Source: an uncultured Slackia sp. (GTDB lineage: Bacteria; Actinomycetota; Coriobacteriia; Coriobacteriales; Eggerthellaceae). Taken from it: a DNA stretch of 10,470 nt. The number at the start of each line of letters is the position of its first letter. Position 1 is the first letter of the stretch. The DNA is taken from contig USEZ01000060.1 in assembly GCA_900553775.1 (NCBI GenBank), forward strand, positions 1 to 10,470. Reading direction: 5' to 3'. Made by a program: the position numbers and the translations under genes. Of the stretch, positions 1 through 6,255 are shown piece after piece. Below the pieces are notes generated by a model. The model was given only the letters and a program-made list of their open reading frames with translations. It had not been told where the DNA came from and searched no databases.

Positions 1-1
1 G

Positions 2-301
2 CCCACCGAGTACGCCGAGGGCTTCCCCACGACGCTGCTCGAGGCGGCGGCCTGCGCGACGCCTGCGGCGATCACCGACGTGGGAGGCGTGGCCGAGATG
101 ATTCCCGACAGGCGATACGGCATCGTGCTCGCCGATGCGCGTCCCGAAACCATCGCCGATGCGATCGAGGGCGCCGCGCGCGACAGGGAGGGGCTGCGCG
201 AACAGGGAGCTCTTTGCGCCGAGCGCGTGCGTGCGCGCTATTCGTGGGAATGCACGGCTCGCGATGTCGCGGCCGCGTTCGATGCCGCGGGCCGCGACTG
301 A
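2..301 (+). CDS. GT4-type glycosyltransferase, C-terminal fragment
   Basis: This is the last 99 codons of a gene whose start lies before the window; the frame is open from base 2 to the TGA at 299-301. The fragment begins PTEYAEGFPTTLLEAAACAT and continues with ITDVGGVAEMI. This is the nucleotide-sugar-binding region of GT-B fold family 4 glycosyltransferases: a Glu-containing segment, then EAAA, a small residue and P, and a GG..E loop. The tail (RERVRARYSWECTARDVAAAF-like region) matches the usual C-terminal helix that packs back on the N-lobe. Such enzymes transfer a sugar from an NDP-sugar to a lipid-linked or glycan acceptor at the inner membrane face. The donor and acceptor cannot be read from this fragment. 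It converges with the minus-strand GT2 operon. Family confidence is good; specificity is unknown. Confidence 0.85.
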   Translation, partial: PTEYAEGFPTTLLEAAACATPAAITDVGGVAEMIPDRRYGIVLADARPETIADAIEGAARDREGLREQGALCAERVRARYSWECTARDVAAAFDAAGRD

Positions 302-304
302 GTT

Positions 305-334
305 CGCTCGGCCTCAAGGCGATAAGGCCGAGCG
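305..334 (+). terminator. Hairpin just after the GT4 gene stop
   Basis: A perfect 10-bp inverted repeat, CGCTCGGCCT (305-314) and AGGCCGAGCG (325-334), has a 10-nt loop and starts 4 nt after the TGA. Position and stability fit a 3'-end hairpin. No T-tract follows directly (the nearest short T run is about 15 nt further), so intrinsic termination is uncertain; it may stabilise the mRNA 3' end instead. Confidence 0.4.
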
Positions 335-408
335 CGTGCGGACGGCGCTTTTCCGAAAGGCGAAATTCACTGCCGGTCGAAAAAATAGCGCTCGAGGTCG
401 AAAATCGA

Positions 409-533
409 CGCTTATGCCACGCATGCAGTCCGCTTCGCGCGAAAAAGCGGGCTGCATGCTTCAGATATTCAACAATATATAAGAAATCGTTGATTTATTG
501 ATGCTAATGTCGTGCGCTCGAGTGGCATAAGCG
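409..533. repeat. 12-bp inverted repeat enclosing a hairpin and an AT-rich patch
   Basis: CGCTTATGCCAC at 409-420 is the exact reverse complement of GTGGCATAAGCG at 522-533. The left arm abuts the 421-459 hairpin. The element GCGCTCGAG occurs in direct orientation at 388-396 and 514-522, just outside the left arm and at the edge of the right arm. The interior contains an AT-rich stretch (about 460-515). There is no coding explanation. It could be a decayed small mobile element, a protein-binding region or a structured 3' RNA. Confidence 0.5.
421..459 (+). repeat. Strong 13-bp hairpin
   Basis: GCATGCAGTCCGC (421-433) pairs with GCGGGCTGCATGC (447-459). In RNA this is 13 pairs with one G-U, around a 13-nt loop that contains the palindrome TTCGCGCGAA. 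The sequence after it (TTCAGATATTC) is AT-rich but is not a proper T-tract. It may serve as a second, imperfect terminator for the GT4 transcript. Confidence 0.45.
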
Positions 534-534
534 C

Positions 535-590
535 AAAAAACGGGCCTCAAGCGTGGAATTTTCTGAAAACAGCGGTTTTCGCAGGGCCCG
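535..590 (-). terminator. Intrinsic terminator of the GT2/DUF2304 operon
   Basis: Read on the minus strand, CGGGCC (590-585) pairs with GGCCCG (546-541) and is followed immediately by TTTTTT (540-535). Inside the loop is a smaller hairpin made of CTGCGAAAAC and GTTTTCAG. It lies about 85 nt beyond the DUF2304 stop at 676. Stem, T-tract and position fit rho-independent termination of the minus-strand operon, although the stem is only 6 bp and the loop is long. Confidence 0.55.
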
Positions 591-675
591 CCTTGACCCT
601 CCGCCTTTCAGGAATGCTGCCGTGCATGCACGCGGAGCCCCATACGCGACGATGCCTTGAAAGGGGATCGGCTCC

Positions 676-1038
676 TTACGCCTTGCCATCGCTTCCCGCG
701 TGTTTAGCTCGTTCGTTGCGATCGAGCGCGACCTCCTGCACGAGGGAGTCGAGCTTCGCGCGCATGAGCGACACCTTGGCGGTCAGCGAGAAAACGCGGA
801 TCAGCAAGACGGCGATCACGCACAGGAAAATGAAGTTCGACGGCGATGCGAACCCGAGTATGTTGGAAAGTCCGTAGGATATCTGGGGAAACGCGCCTAA
901 AAGCACGAGAACGAAAATGAAGAACAGCCAGAAGATGGAATCGGCCGCCTCGAATTTCGACTTCCTGATCTTGCGTATGACGAAATAGAGAACGGCGACG
1001 GCGCTTGCAACGAGGAAAAGGCGCAACGTGATGTTCAT
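676..1038 (-). CDS. DUF2304 family small membrane protein
   Basis: A 120-residue protein with three hydrophobic stretches: about residues 4-21, 33-52 (SIFWLFFIFVLVLLGAFP) and 66-86 (SNFIFLCVIAVLLIRVFSL). A charged C-terminal helix follows (KVSLMRAKLDSLVQEVALD, about 88-106). The pattern W-L-F-F...FP.I...L..ILGF..PSN is typical of the DUF2304 family. These proteins are usually encoded beside a DPM1-like GT2 glycosyltransferase and probably help it at the membrane. That is the case here: it begins 3 nt after the GT2 stop and is surely cotranscribed. The C-terminal helix may form a coiled coil. Its biochemical role is not established. Length is normal for the family. Confidence 0.85.
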   Translation of the reverse strand: MNITLRLFLVASAVAVLYFVIRKIRKSKFEAADSIFWLFFIFVLVLLGAFPQISYGLSNILGFASPSNFIFLCVIAVLLIRVFSLTAKVSLMRAKLDSLVQEVALDRNERAKHAGSDGKA

Positions 1039-1041
1039 GGG

Positions 1042-1725
1042 CTAGCTCCTAAACCACTGGACGAACAGGATGGAGATGCAGGTGCGCATCATGTATTCGA
1101 CCGATCGGGTGAGCGTGAGGTAGCTTTCTCCCGCCTGGCGTTCGCGCATGCTCACCTGAACCTCGCGAATCTTCGCGCCTTTGCGTGCGAGATAGGCGAT
1201 CGAGTCGGGTTCGGGACCGAAGTCCGATTTGGAGCTGAAAACTTCAATCATAGCGCGGTTGTACATACGCAGGCCCGACGTGGAGTCGGAGATGGATGCG
1301 CCTGTGGTGATTTTCGTGATGGCCGAGATGAGGCGCGATCCGATCATGCGCAACGAGGCCGGCTTCTTCTCGGTGACGAAGCGCGAGCCGATGACGATAT
1401 CGGCGTTGCTGCGCTCCATCTCGGTCGCAAGCGCTTCTATGTAGGAAGGCACATGCTGCCCGTCGGCGTCGAACTGCACCGCCGCATCGTAGCCGTTGCG
1501 CAAGGCGTATTTCATGCCCGCCTGAAAGCCGCCCGTCAATCCGATATTGACGGGAAGGTCGATCAGGTTGAACCCGTGTTCGAGGCACAACTTCTTCGTG
1601 TCGTCTTTCGATCCGTCGTTGACCACGACGTAATCGACCCCGGGAATCGTGCGCCGGAGCTCGGACACCGTTTCGACGATGCAGTCCTGCTCGTTGTAGG
1701 CAGGTATGATGACAAGAAGTTTCAT
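1042..1725 (-). CDS. DPM1-like family 2 glycosyltransferase
   Basis: A 227-residue GT-A fold enzyme of family GT2, DPM1/DPG-synthase-like subgroup. It opens with MKLLVIIPAYNEQ. The nucleotide-binding acidic motif VVVNDGS is at about 33-39, the metal-binding D-x-D lies in FDADGQH (Asp86, Asp88), and the typical IVIGSRF segment is at about 110-116. The DSTSGLRMYNRA stretch (147-158) matches the acceptor side of polyprenyl-phosphate glycosyltransferases. There is no long C-terminal membrane domain; the adjacent DUF2304 protein probably provides membrane anchoring. The likely reaction is transfer of a hexose from an NDP-sugar to undecaprenyl phosphate on the cytoplasmic face, giving a lipid-linked donor for later glycosylation outside. 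The sugar is unknown. The ATG at 1725 is preceded by an A/G-rich stretch (AAGAAGATGGGG). Confidence 0.88.
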   Translation of the reverse strand: MKLLVIIPAYNEQDCIVETVSELRRTIPGVDYVVVNDGSKDDTKKLCLEHGFNLIDLPVNIGLTGGFQAGMKYALRNGYDAAVQFDADGQHVPSYIEALATEMERSNADIVIGSRFVTEKKPASLRMIGSRLISAITKITTGASISDSTSGLRMYNRAMIEVFSSKSDFGPEPDSIAYLARKGAKIREVQVSMRERQAGESYLTLTRSVEYMMRTCISILFVQWFRS

Positions 1726-1759
1726 ATCCCCATCTTCTTAATCGAGTGCAAAGACAATC

Positions 1760-1765
1760 ATAATA
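1760..1765 (-). promoter_or_regulatory. Candidate extended -10 promoter of the GT2/DUF2304 operon
   Basis: On the minus strand the sequence ATGCTATTATGATTG contains TATTAT preceded by TGC, an extended -10 pattern. It lies about 35 nt upstream of the GT2 ATG, in an AT-rich patch of an otherwise GC-rich gap. No good -35 is seen at 17 bp (TGCGCT). This is a sequence-pattern call only. Confidence 0.4.
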
Positions 1766-1921
1766 GCATGTGTTGCGCATAAAGCGCAGCGCCGCGGTAT
1801 TCTTGCTCGACGCTTGCGGCGTGCCGCTGCCGCCCGTCTCGGCGCGGGTTTTCGTTTTCCGAAAGCCCGTCGATATGCCGCCTGAGGTCCGACTTGCGCT
1901 TTCGCGCATAACGAGTTCGGG

Positions 1922-1927
1922 TAGAAT
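1922..1927 (+). promoter_or_regulatory. Candidate -10 element upstream of the YidC-GPT fusion gene
   Basis: TAGAAT at 1922-1927 is a reasonable -10 hexamer 87 nt upstream of the chosen ATG. No convincing -35 sits at normal spacing; TTGCGC at 1894-1899 would need a 22-nt spacer. Transcription from here would give a leader of about 80 nt containing the hairpin at 1944-1968. Confidence 0.3.
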
Positions 1928-1943
1928 AGCGGCTCGCGCATCG

Positions 1944-1968
1944 AGGCGGGCTGCAGCACGGCCCGCCT
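1944..1968 (+). promoter_or_regulatory. Leader hairpin before the YidC-GPT gene
   Basis: A perfect 8-bp stem, AGGCGGGC (1944-1951) and GCCCGCCT (1961-1968), with a 9-nt loop, lies between the candidate promoter and the start codon. No T-tract follows, so it is not an intrinsic terminator. It could affect mRNA stability or translation, or be chance in GC-rich DNA. Confidence 0.3.
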
Positions 1969-2013
1969 TCGTCGCGTTCGTTGCAATCGAGTGATTTCGA
2001 AGGAAGCCTGCCC

Positions 2014-3930
2014 ATGCTGGAAGCGCTTGCGCATCTTTTCTCCTATATCGTGCAGCCCTGTTACGACCTGACGGGCAATTGGTGGATGGCCGTGCTGCTG
2101 TTCACCGTCATCATCAAGATCGTGCTGATGCCGTTGGCTCTGTGGTGCCAGTGGAACAGCATCGTCATGGTGAAGATCATGCCCGACCTCAACCGCATCA
2201 AAGTGCAGTATTTCGGCGATGCGGAAACCATCGGCGAGAAGCAGACCGCGCTCAACAAGAAGCACCACTACCATCCGCTGCTTTCGCTCGTTCCTTTGGC
2301 GGTGCAGATCATTGTGCTGTTCGGTCTGGTGGAGGTGATTCACGGCATCACCGACAATGGGGCGCCCGGTACGGAGTTCCTCGGCATGGTGCCCGCCGAA
2401 GACGGGGGCTTGTCGTGGGCCATGCCGTTTTTGGCGGCATTGTCGGCCGTTGTCATGGGCTTCGCGCAGAACCGCATCAACCCCCTGCAGCGCGAGCAGT
2501 CGGCCATGGAGAAGAACATGACCAACGGCCTTTCCATCGCGCTGTCGTTCGTGCTGGGAATCTACGTGGCGGCGGGCATGGCCTTTTACTGGATCTGCTC
2601 GAACCTGATGGCCATCGCGGTGCAGACCCTGTGCAATCTTTGCATCAAGCCCGCCAAGCATATCGATTACGAAGACCTTGCCGCAAGTAAGCGCGAGCTC
2701 GACGCGCTCAACGCCTTCGCCGCCCGCAAGATCCCGTGGTACAAGCGCGATCCGCTTGCGAAGCGCGAGAAGGCCGACTACCGGCGCTTCATGAACGTGA
2801 CGGGCAAGCACATCGTCTTCTATTCGGAGCGAAGCGGCTTCTACAAATATTTCCAAGGCGCCATCGAATGGCTTTTGTCCCATTCCGACGTGACGATCCA
2901 CTACGTCACGTCGGACCCCGACGACCAGGTATTCGCCCTTGCCGACGACCATCCGCGCCTTATGCCGTACTACATCGGCGACCGTCGTCTCATCACGCTC
3001 ATGATGAAGCTCGACTGCGACGTGGCGGTGACCACGCTCGACGACCTGGAGAACTTCTACATCAAGCGTTCGTACGTGCGCAAAGACATCGAATACGTGT
3101 ACCTGTTCCATCATATGACCTCGGCGCATCTGGTGGCCTCGCGCGAATCGCTCGACCACTACGACGCCATTTTGTGCGTCGGACCGCACCAGAAACGCGA
3201 ATACGAGCGCATGGAGGAGCTGCGCGCCATCAGGCCGCGCACGCTCGTGGAATGCGGCTACGACCTGCTCGACCGCCAGATCGCCGAATACGCCGCCCGC
3301 GCCAAACCCGCGCATGCCCGTCCCGTGGTGCTGCTTGCGCCGTCGTGGCAGGAAGACTGCATTCTGGATATCTGCGCCGATGACGTGATCGCGCCGCTTC
3401 TGGGCCGCGGCTATCGAGTGATCGTGCGCCCGCATCCCGAATACACGAAGCGCTATCGGGCGCGATGGGGAGCGTTGCAGAAACGCTACGAAGACGTTTC
3501 GTCCGACGAGCTGTTCTTCGAGCAGGATTTCAGCTCGTCCGATTCGGTCTATGACGCCGATGTGCTGATCACCGACTGGTCGTCGATCGCCTGCGAATTC
3601 GCGTTCGCGACGCTCAAGCCGTGCGTGTTCGTGGACACGCCCATGAAAACCTGCAACCCGCACTGGCAGGAGTTGGGAATCGAGCCGACCGACATCACGT
3701 TGCGCGATCGCATCGGCGTATCGGTGCCGCTCGATGCGCTTTCGGGCATCGGCGACGTGGTGGACGACATGGTGGCCCGTCCCGAGGCGTGGCGCGATGC
3801 CATCGAGCAGACGCGCGCCGCCATGATCTACAACCTCGGCCGCGGCGGCGAAGTGGCGGGGTCGTATCTGCTCGACCGCGTGCTCGAGAAGCAGTCCGTC
3901 CGCGAACAGGAGGAACGCCATGACCGCTAG
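2014..3930 (+). CDS. YidC/Oxa1-like domain fused to CDP-glycerol glycerophosphotransferase domain
   Basis: A 638-residue two-domain protein. I chose the ATG at 2014 because AAGGAAG lies 7-8 nt before it and the YidC homology begins there; an in-frame TTG at 1981 would add 11 unlikely residues. Residues 1-215 resemble the YidC/Oxa1 insertase core: WWMAVLLFTVIIKIVLMPL (first core helix), a cytoplasmic IMPDLNRIKVQYF segment, then helices at about 90-112, 134-150 and 173-207. The conserved helix-1 Arg of insertases is Lys35 here. After a basic linker (about 215-262), residues 265-625 match the CDP-glycerol:polyglycerophosphate glycerophosphotransferase (TagF/TarF-like) family: FHHMTSAH (His366/367), VRPHPEY (His474) and ITDWSSIACEF (Asp521, Ser523/524). 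In that family these surround the CDP-alditol site. The product probably transfers polyol-phosphate units to a lipid-linked acceptor from the cytoplasmic face, with the YidC part as membrane anchor, insertase or channel. It overlaps the next gene by 11 nt. Domain calls are firm; substrate and the YidC role are inferred. Confidence 0.88.
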   Translation: MLEALAHLFSYIVQPCYDLTGNWWMAVLLFTVIIKIVLMPLALWCQWNSIVMVKIMPDLNRIKVQYFGDAETIGEKQTALNKKHHYHPLLSLVPLAVQIIVLFGLVEVIHGITDNGAPGTEFLGMVPAEDGGLSWAMPFLAALSAVVMGFAQNRINPLQREQSAMEKNMTNGLSIALSFVLGIYVAAGMAFYWICSNLMAIAVQTLCNLCIKPAKHIDYEDLAASKRELDALNAFAARKIPWYKRDPLAKREKADYRRFMNVTGKHIVFYSERSGFYKYFQGAIEWLLSHSDVTIHYVTSDPDDQVFALADDHPRLMPYYIGDRRLITLMMKLDCDVAVTTLDDLENFYIKRSYVRKDIEYVYLFHHMTSAHLVASRESLDHYDAILCVGPHQKREYERMEELRAIRPRTLVECGYDLLDRQIAEYAARAKPAHARPVVLLAPSWQEDCILDICADDVIAPLLGRGYRVIVRPHPEYTKRYRARWGALQKRYEDVSSDELFFEQDFSSSDSVYDADVLITDWSSIACEFAFATLKPCVFVDTPMKTCNPHWQELGIEPTDITLRDRIGVSVPLDALSGIGDVVDDMVARPEAWRDAIEQTRAAMIYNLGRGGEVAGSYLLDRVLEKQSVREQEERHDR

Positions 3931-5989
3931 AACCGTCTCGCCCGTGCGCGCCCGTGCGCTTCTCGGATGCGCCGACGCCTTCGCCGTCGTCGCGATCGTG
4001 ACGGTCGCCGCTTCGGGTTTCGTGCATACCGCCTACGCGTACGTTGATCCGTCGGTCATGACGTATACGATCCAGGCGCTTGCGGGTGTGGCCGTGGCCC
4101 TTTCGGCAGTGTTGGGCGTTGCCTGGAGGCGTCTGCGCCGTCTTCTGCTCAAGGTGCTCAAGATCGACGAGAACGCTGGCAAGCAGGTGGACGCTCCGGC
4201 GCATCGTCTCGACCCGTCCGCCGCCGATTACGCCTCCTCGATCGAGCGCGCCGATGCGCGCGCCCGGCAGATGAAGATTTCGATGCGCACGGCGAAGCCC
4301 GAAAAGCTCTGCTGGTCGTCGCGGCTTCTGTTCGCGCTGGCGGCGAGCGCCATGCTGTTTTTCACGGTGATGGTGGCAAGCCCGCTTGAAATCGTGGCGG
4401 CAAGCCCCGAAAGCCTGCTGTTCGGCGTGCGCGACGTCTGGGTTCCGCTCGCTGTCTGCGCCCTGGCGCTTACGGTGCTGCTCGCCTGCGCGCTGTCTTG
4501 CCTGCGCGGCCGCGCGTTCGCCGTGGCGTTCGCCTGCGTGGCGTCGCTGGGCATCGCGGCATACGTGCAGGCCCTGTTCCTCAACGTCTCGCTGCCTCCT
4601 GCCGACGGCAATGCGGTCGACTGGGGCTCGCACGGGGCCATGTTCGTCATCTCCGGCGCGGTGTGGATCGCCCTCATCGTCGGCGCCGTGGCGTTCTCGC
4701 TTAAGAAATCGCTCGTCTTCAAAGGCGTTGCTTCCGCTTTGTGCCTGTTCGGCATAGCCGCGCAGTCGGTCAGCCTCGCGCTCGTGCTCGCGGCTCCGGG
4801 GCCGGGGGGCTATACGCCCTTGCAGGGCAAGCCCGCCGTCACCATGGAGGGCGTCTCCGAAGTGTCCGACGAGAACAACACGATCGTATTCGTGCTCGAC
4901 ACGTTCGACACCGCGTTTTTGCGTCAGGCCGTCGAAGCCGATCCTGCATGCCTCGACGGTTTCACGGGATTCACCTGGTTCGAAAACTCCACCGGGTCGA
5001 TGATTCCGACCCGCTATGCCATGTCGACGCTTCTGACGGGCCGCACGCTGGGCCCCGACGATGCGAGCTACTCCACTTCGCTGATCGCCGATTGGTACAC
5101 GCAGCACAACCTGCTCGACGACATCGCGGCGCAGGGCTATCGCGTCGATCTGTACGCCACCGATATCTACGACGCGCTTGCGGCGTTGTCGGAAAAAGCC
5201 CACAACGTGCACACGCTCGAATACGCCGTCGATGCCCCTGCGGCCGTGGCCGAGCTGGTGAAATGCGCGCTGTACCGCGATCTTCCCTGGGCGTTTAAGC
5301 CTCTGTGCTGGTTCTATACCGACGAAGTGAACAACGCCGTGCTCGATCAGGATGCAAGCGACGAGGCTTCCGCGGTATGGAAGATGGACGACGCGGGCTA
5401 TGACGACCTGCTTGAAGAAAAAGGCCTGACGCCCGTGGGCATGCAGGAGAAGGGGAGCTTCCGCGTGATTCATCTGGCGGGCACCCATGCGCCCTACACG
5501 ATCGACCGATACGGCGAAACCGTCGAAGGCGGCACGGACATGATCGAACAGGGCCTGGGATCGCTTCATATCGTGCAGACCTATCTCGACGAGCTCAAGC
5601 GGCTCGGGCTGTACGAATCGTCGACCATCATCGTGACGGCCGACCACGGCAAGTGGTATCTGGCCGATACGATCGACGGCCCGACCAACCCCATGCTGCT
5701 CGCCAAGCCCGCGGGGGCCGCCGACGCTCCGCTTTCGATATCGTCGGTGCCGACGGGACATCTCGATTTCGCGGCCACGGTGCTTCATTCCGTCGGCGGC
5801 GACGAAGAGGCCTACGGCGGCATGAACATGTTCGATGTGGCGCAGGGCGAGCGCGAGCGCTTCTTCTGCTCCACGTCGGTGGTGGGCCCCGACCACGAAT
5901 ACACGCGCATCAAGCAATGGCGGATCGACGGCGATGCCACGCAGTGGGAAAGCTGGAGTGAGAGCGGAACGGAATGGCCGATCGAATAG
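3920..5989 (+). CDS. Polytopic membrane protein with extracytoplasmic sulfatase/LtaS-like phosphotransferase domain
   Basis: A 689-residue protein. AGGAGG (3908-3913) sits 6 nt before the ATG, and the gene starts inside the last codons of the YidC-GPT gene, so translation is probably coupled. The N-terminal segment ends in AYAYVDPSVMTYTIQ (about 39-53) and is followed by a helix and an R/K-rich stretch. Five further hydrophobic helices fall at about 133-153, 172-195, 199-222, 238-260 and 267-292. The C-terminal part (about 315-665) is an alkaline-phosphatase-superfamily domain. VFVLDTFDT holds metal ligand Asp327, MIPTRYAMSTLLTG places Thr364 at the nucleophile position, GTHAPY holds His523, and VTADHGKWY holds Asp575/His576. 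A Thr nucleophile, as in lipoteichoic acid synthase and phosphoethanolamine transferases, argues for a phosphotransferase over a Cys/Ser-dependent sulfatase. It would act outside the membrane, perhaps adding phosphoglycerol or phosphoethanolamine to the polymer made by its neighbour. Family is secure; reaction is inferred. Confidence 0.85.
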   Translation: MTARTVSPVRARALLGCADAFAVVAIVTVAASGFVHTAYAYVDPSVMTYTIQALAGVAVALSAVLGVAWRRLRRLLLKVLKIDENAGKQVDAPAHRLDPSAADYASSIERADARARQMKISMRTAKPEKLCWSSRLLFALAASAMLFFTVMVASPLEIVAASPESLLFGVRDVWVPLAVCALALTVLLACALSCLRGRAFAVAFACVASLGIAAYVQALFLNVSLPPADGNAVDWGSHGAMFVISGAVWIALIVGAVAFSLKKSLVFKGVASALCLFGIAAQSVSLALVLAAPGPGGYTPLQGKPAVTMEGVSEVSDENNTIVFVLDTFDTAFLRQAVEADPACLDGFTGFTWFENSTGSMIPTRYAMSTLLTGRTLGPDDASYSTSLIADWYTQHNLLDDIAAQGYRVDLYATDIYDALAALSEKAHNVHTLEYAVDAPAAVAELVKCALYRDLPWAFKPLCWFYTDEVNNAVLDQDASDEASAVWKMDDAGYDDLLEEKGLTPVGMQEKGSFRVIHLAGTHAPYTIDRYGETVEGGTDMIEQGLGSLHIVQTYLDELKRLGLYESSTIIVTADHGKWYLADTIDGPTNPMLLAKPAGAADAPLSISSVPTGHLDFAATVLHSVGGDEEAYGGMNMFDVAQGERERFFCSTSVVGPDHEYTRIKQWRIDGDATQWESWSESGTEWPIE

Positions 5990-6047
5990 GCGCGGCCGTG
6001 TTGCCGTAGGCGACGTTTTTCGGAGCCGTTTCGTGCTCGCTTCGCAC

Positions 6048-6147
6048 AGGCCGCCCGCATGCGAACCGCACCTCCCGAACTCGGACCTTTGTTTTCCAAT
6101 CCAAATTCGGAGGTGCGGTTCATTCAGATGCGGGCGGCCTTATTTTT
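6048..6147 (+). terminator. Long nested hairpin terminator
   Basis: AGGCCGCCCGCAT (6048-6060) pairs perfectly with ATGCGGGCGGCCT (6128-6140). Inside, GAACCGCACCTCCCGAA (6063-6079) pairs with TTCGGAGGTGCGGTTC (6106-6121) with a single bulged base. The loop is 26 nt and TATTTTT follows (6141-6147). It starts about 58 nt after the stop of the sulfatase-like gene. The GC-rich stem plus T-tract is a strong intrinsic terminator ending the 2014-5989 unit and insulating the next operon. The stem is far longer than termination needs. Confidence 0.8.
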
Positions 6148-6219
6148 GAGTTGTTTGCGTTTTATCGCTTGAATAGGCGTTTTCGGGCCGTGCGAGCCGC
6201 CGATTCGCGGCCGATACCG

Positions 6220-6240
6220 TTACTATGTTCAGCACTGTAA
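6220..6240. promoter_or_regulatory. Candidate operator: imperfect 21-bp palindrome
   Basis: The palindrome has the form TTAC..TG.T.A.CA..GTAA: 14 of 20 paired positions are symmetric about base 6230, and the TTAC/GTAA ends are exact. It lies 15 nt upstream of the ATG of a gene whose product begins with a winged HTH, and it overlaps possible -10 elements TACTAT (6221-6226) and TAAAAT (6238-6243). Size and position fit an operator for a dimeric winged-HTH protein, possibly autoregulation. Binding is inferred, not shown. Confidence 0.35.
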
Positions 6241-6243
6241 AAT
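6238..6243 (+). promoter_or_regulatory. Candidate -10 of the lic-like/eutH operon
   Basis: TAAAAT at 6238-6243, preceded by CTG, is the best -10-like hexamer close to the gene. It would start transcription near 6250, almost at the ATG (6256), which fits the lack of a visible Shine-Dalgarno sequence there and suggests a leaderless mRNA. TACTAT at 6221-6226 is the alternative. No good -35 is present for either. Confidence 0.25.
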
Positions 6244-6255
6244 CGATGTCAAAAA

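Larger units (their letters stand above)
302..675. other. Gene-free convergent intergenic region
   Basis: About 370 bases lie between the stop of the GT4 gene and the stop of the minus-strand DUF2304 gene. The short frames here have no recognisable protein and poor composition, so I call no gene. The region holds several inverted repeats (listed separately), an AT-rich patch at about 460-515 that contrasts with the GC-rich surroundings, a perfect 12-base palindrome at 621-632 (CGTGCATGCACG), and complementary segments 604-610/658-664 and 634-639/670-675 next to the DUF2304 stop. It looks like paired 3' ends with terminators plus an unexplained structured segment. Confidence 0.7.

Noticed and set aside
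504..689. Possible 61-codon minus-strand gene in the intergenic region
   Set aside because: It overlaps the terminator hairpin and the end of the DUF2304 gene, has no clear ribosome-binding site, and shows no protein-like features.
1981..2013. TTG start at 1981 for the YidC-GPT gene
   Set aside because: The in-frame ATG at 2014 has a Shine-Dalgarno-like AAGGAAG at proper spacing, and the 11 extra residues (SSDFEGSLP region) are not membrane-like or conserved in kind.
1738..5917. Two minus-strand open frames (1738-3921, 727 codons; 3695-5917, 740 codons)
   Set aside because: Both lie opposite well-supported + strand genes, overlap each other, and have Arg/His-rich composition without motifs. 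They are shadows.
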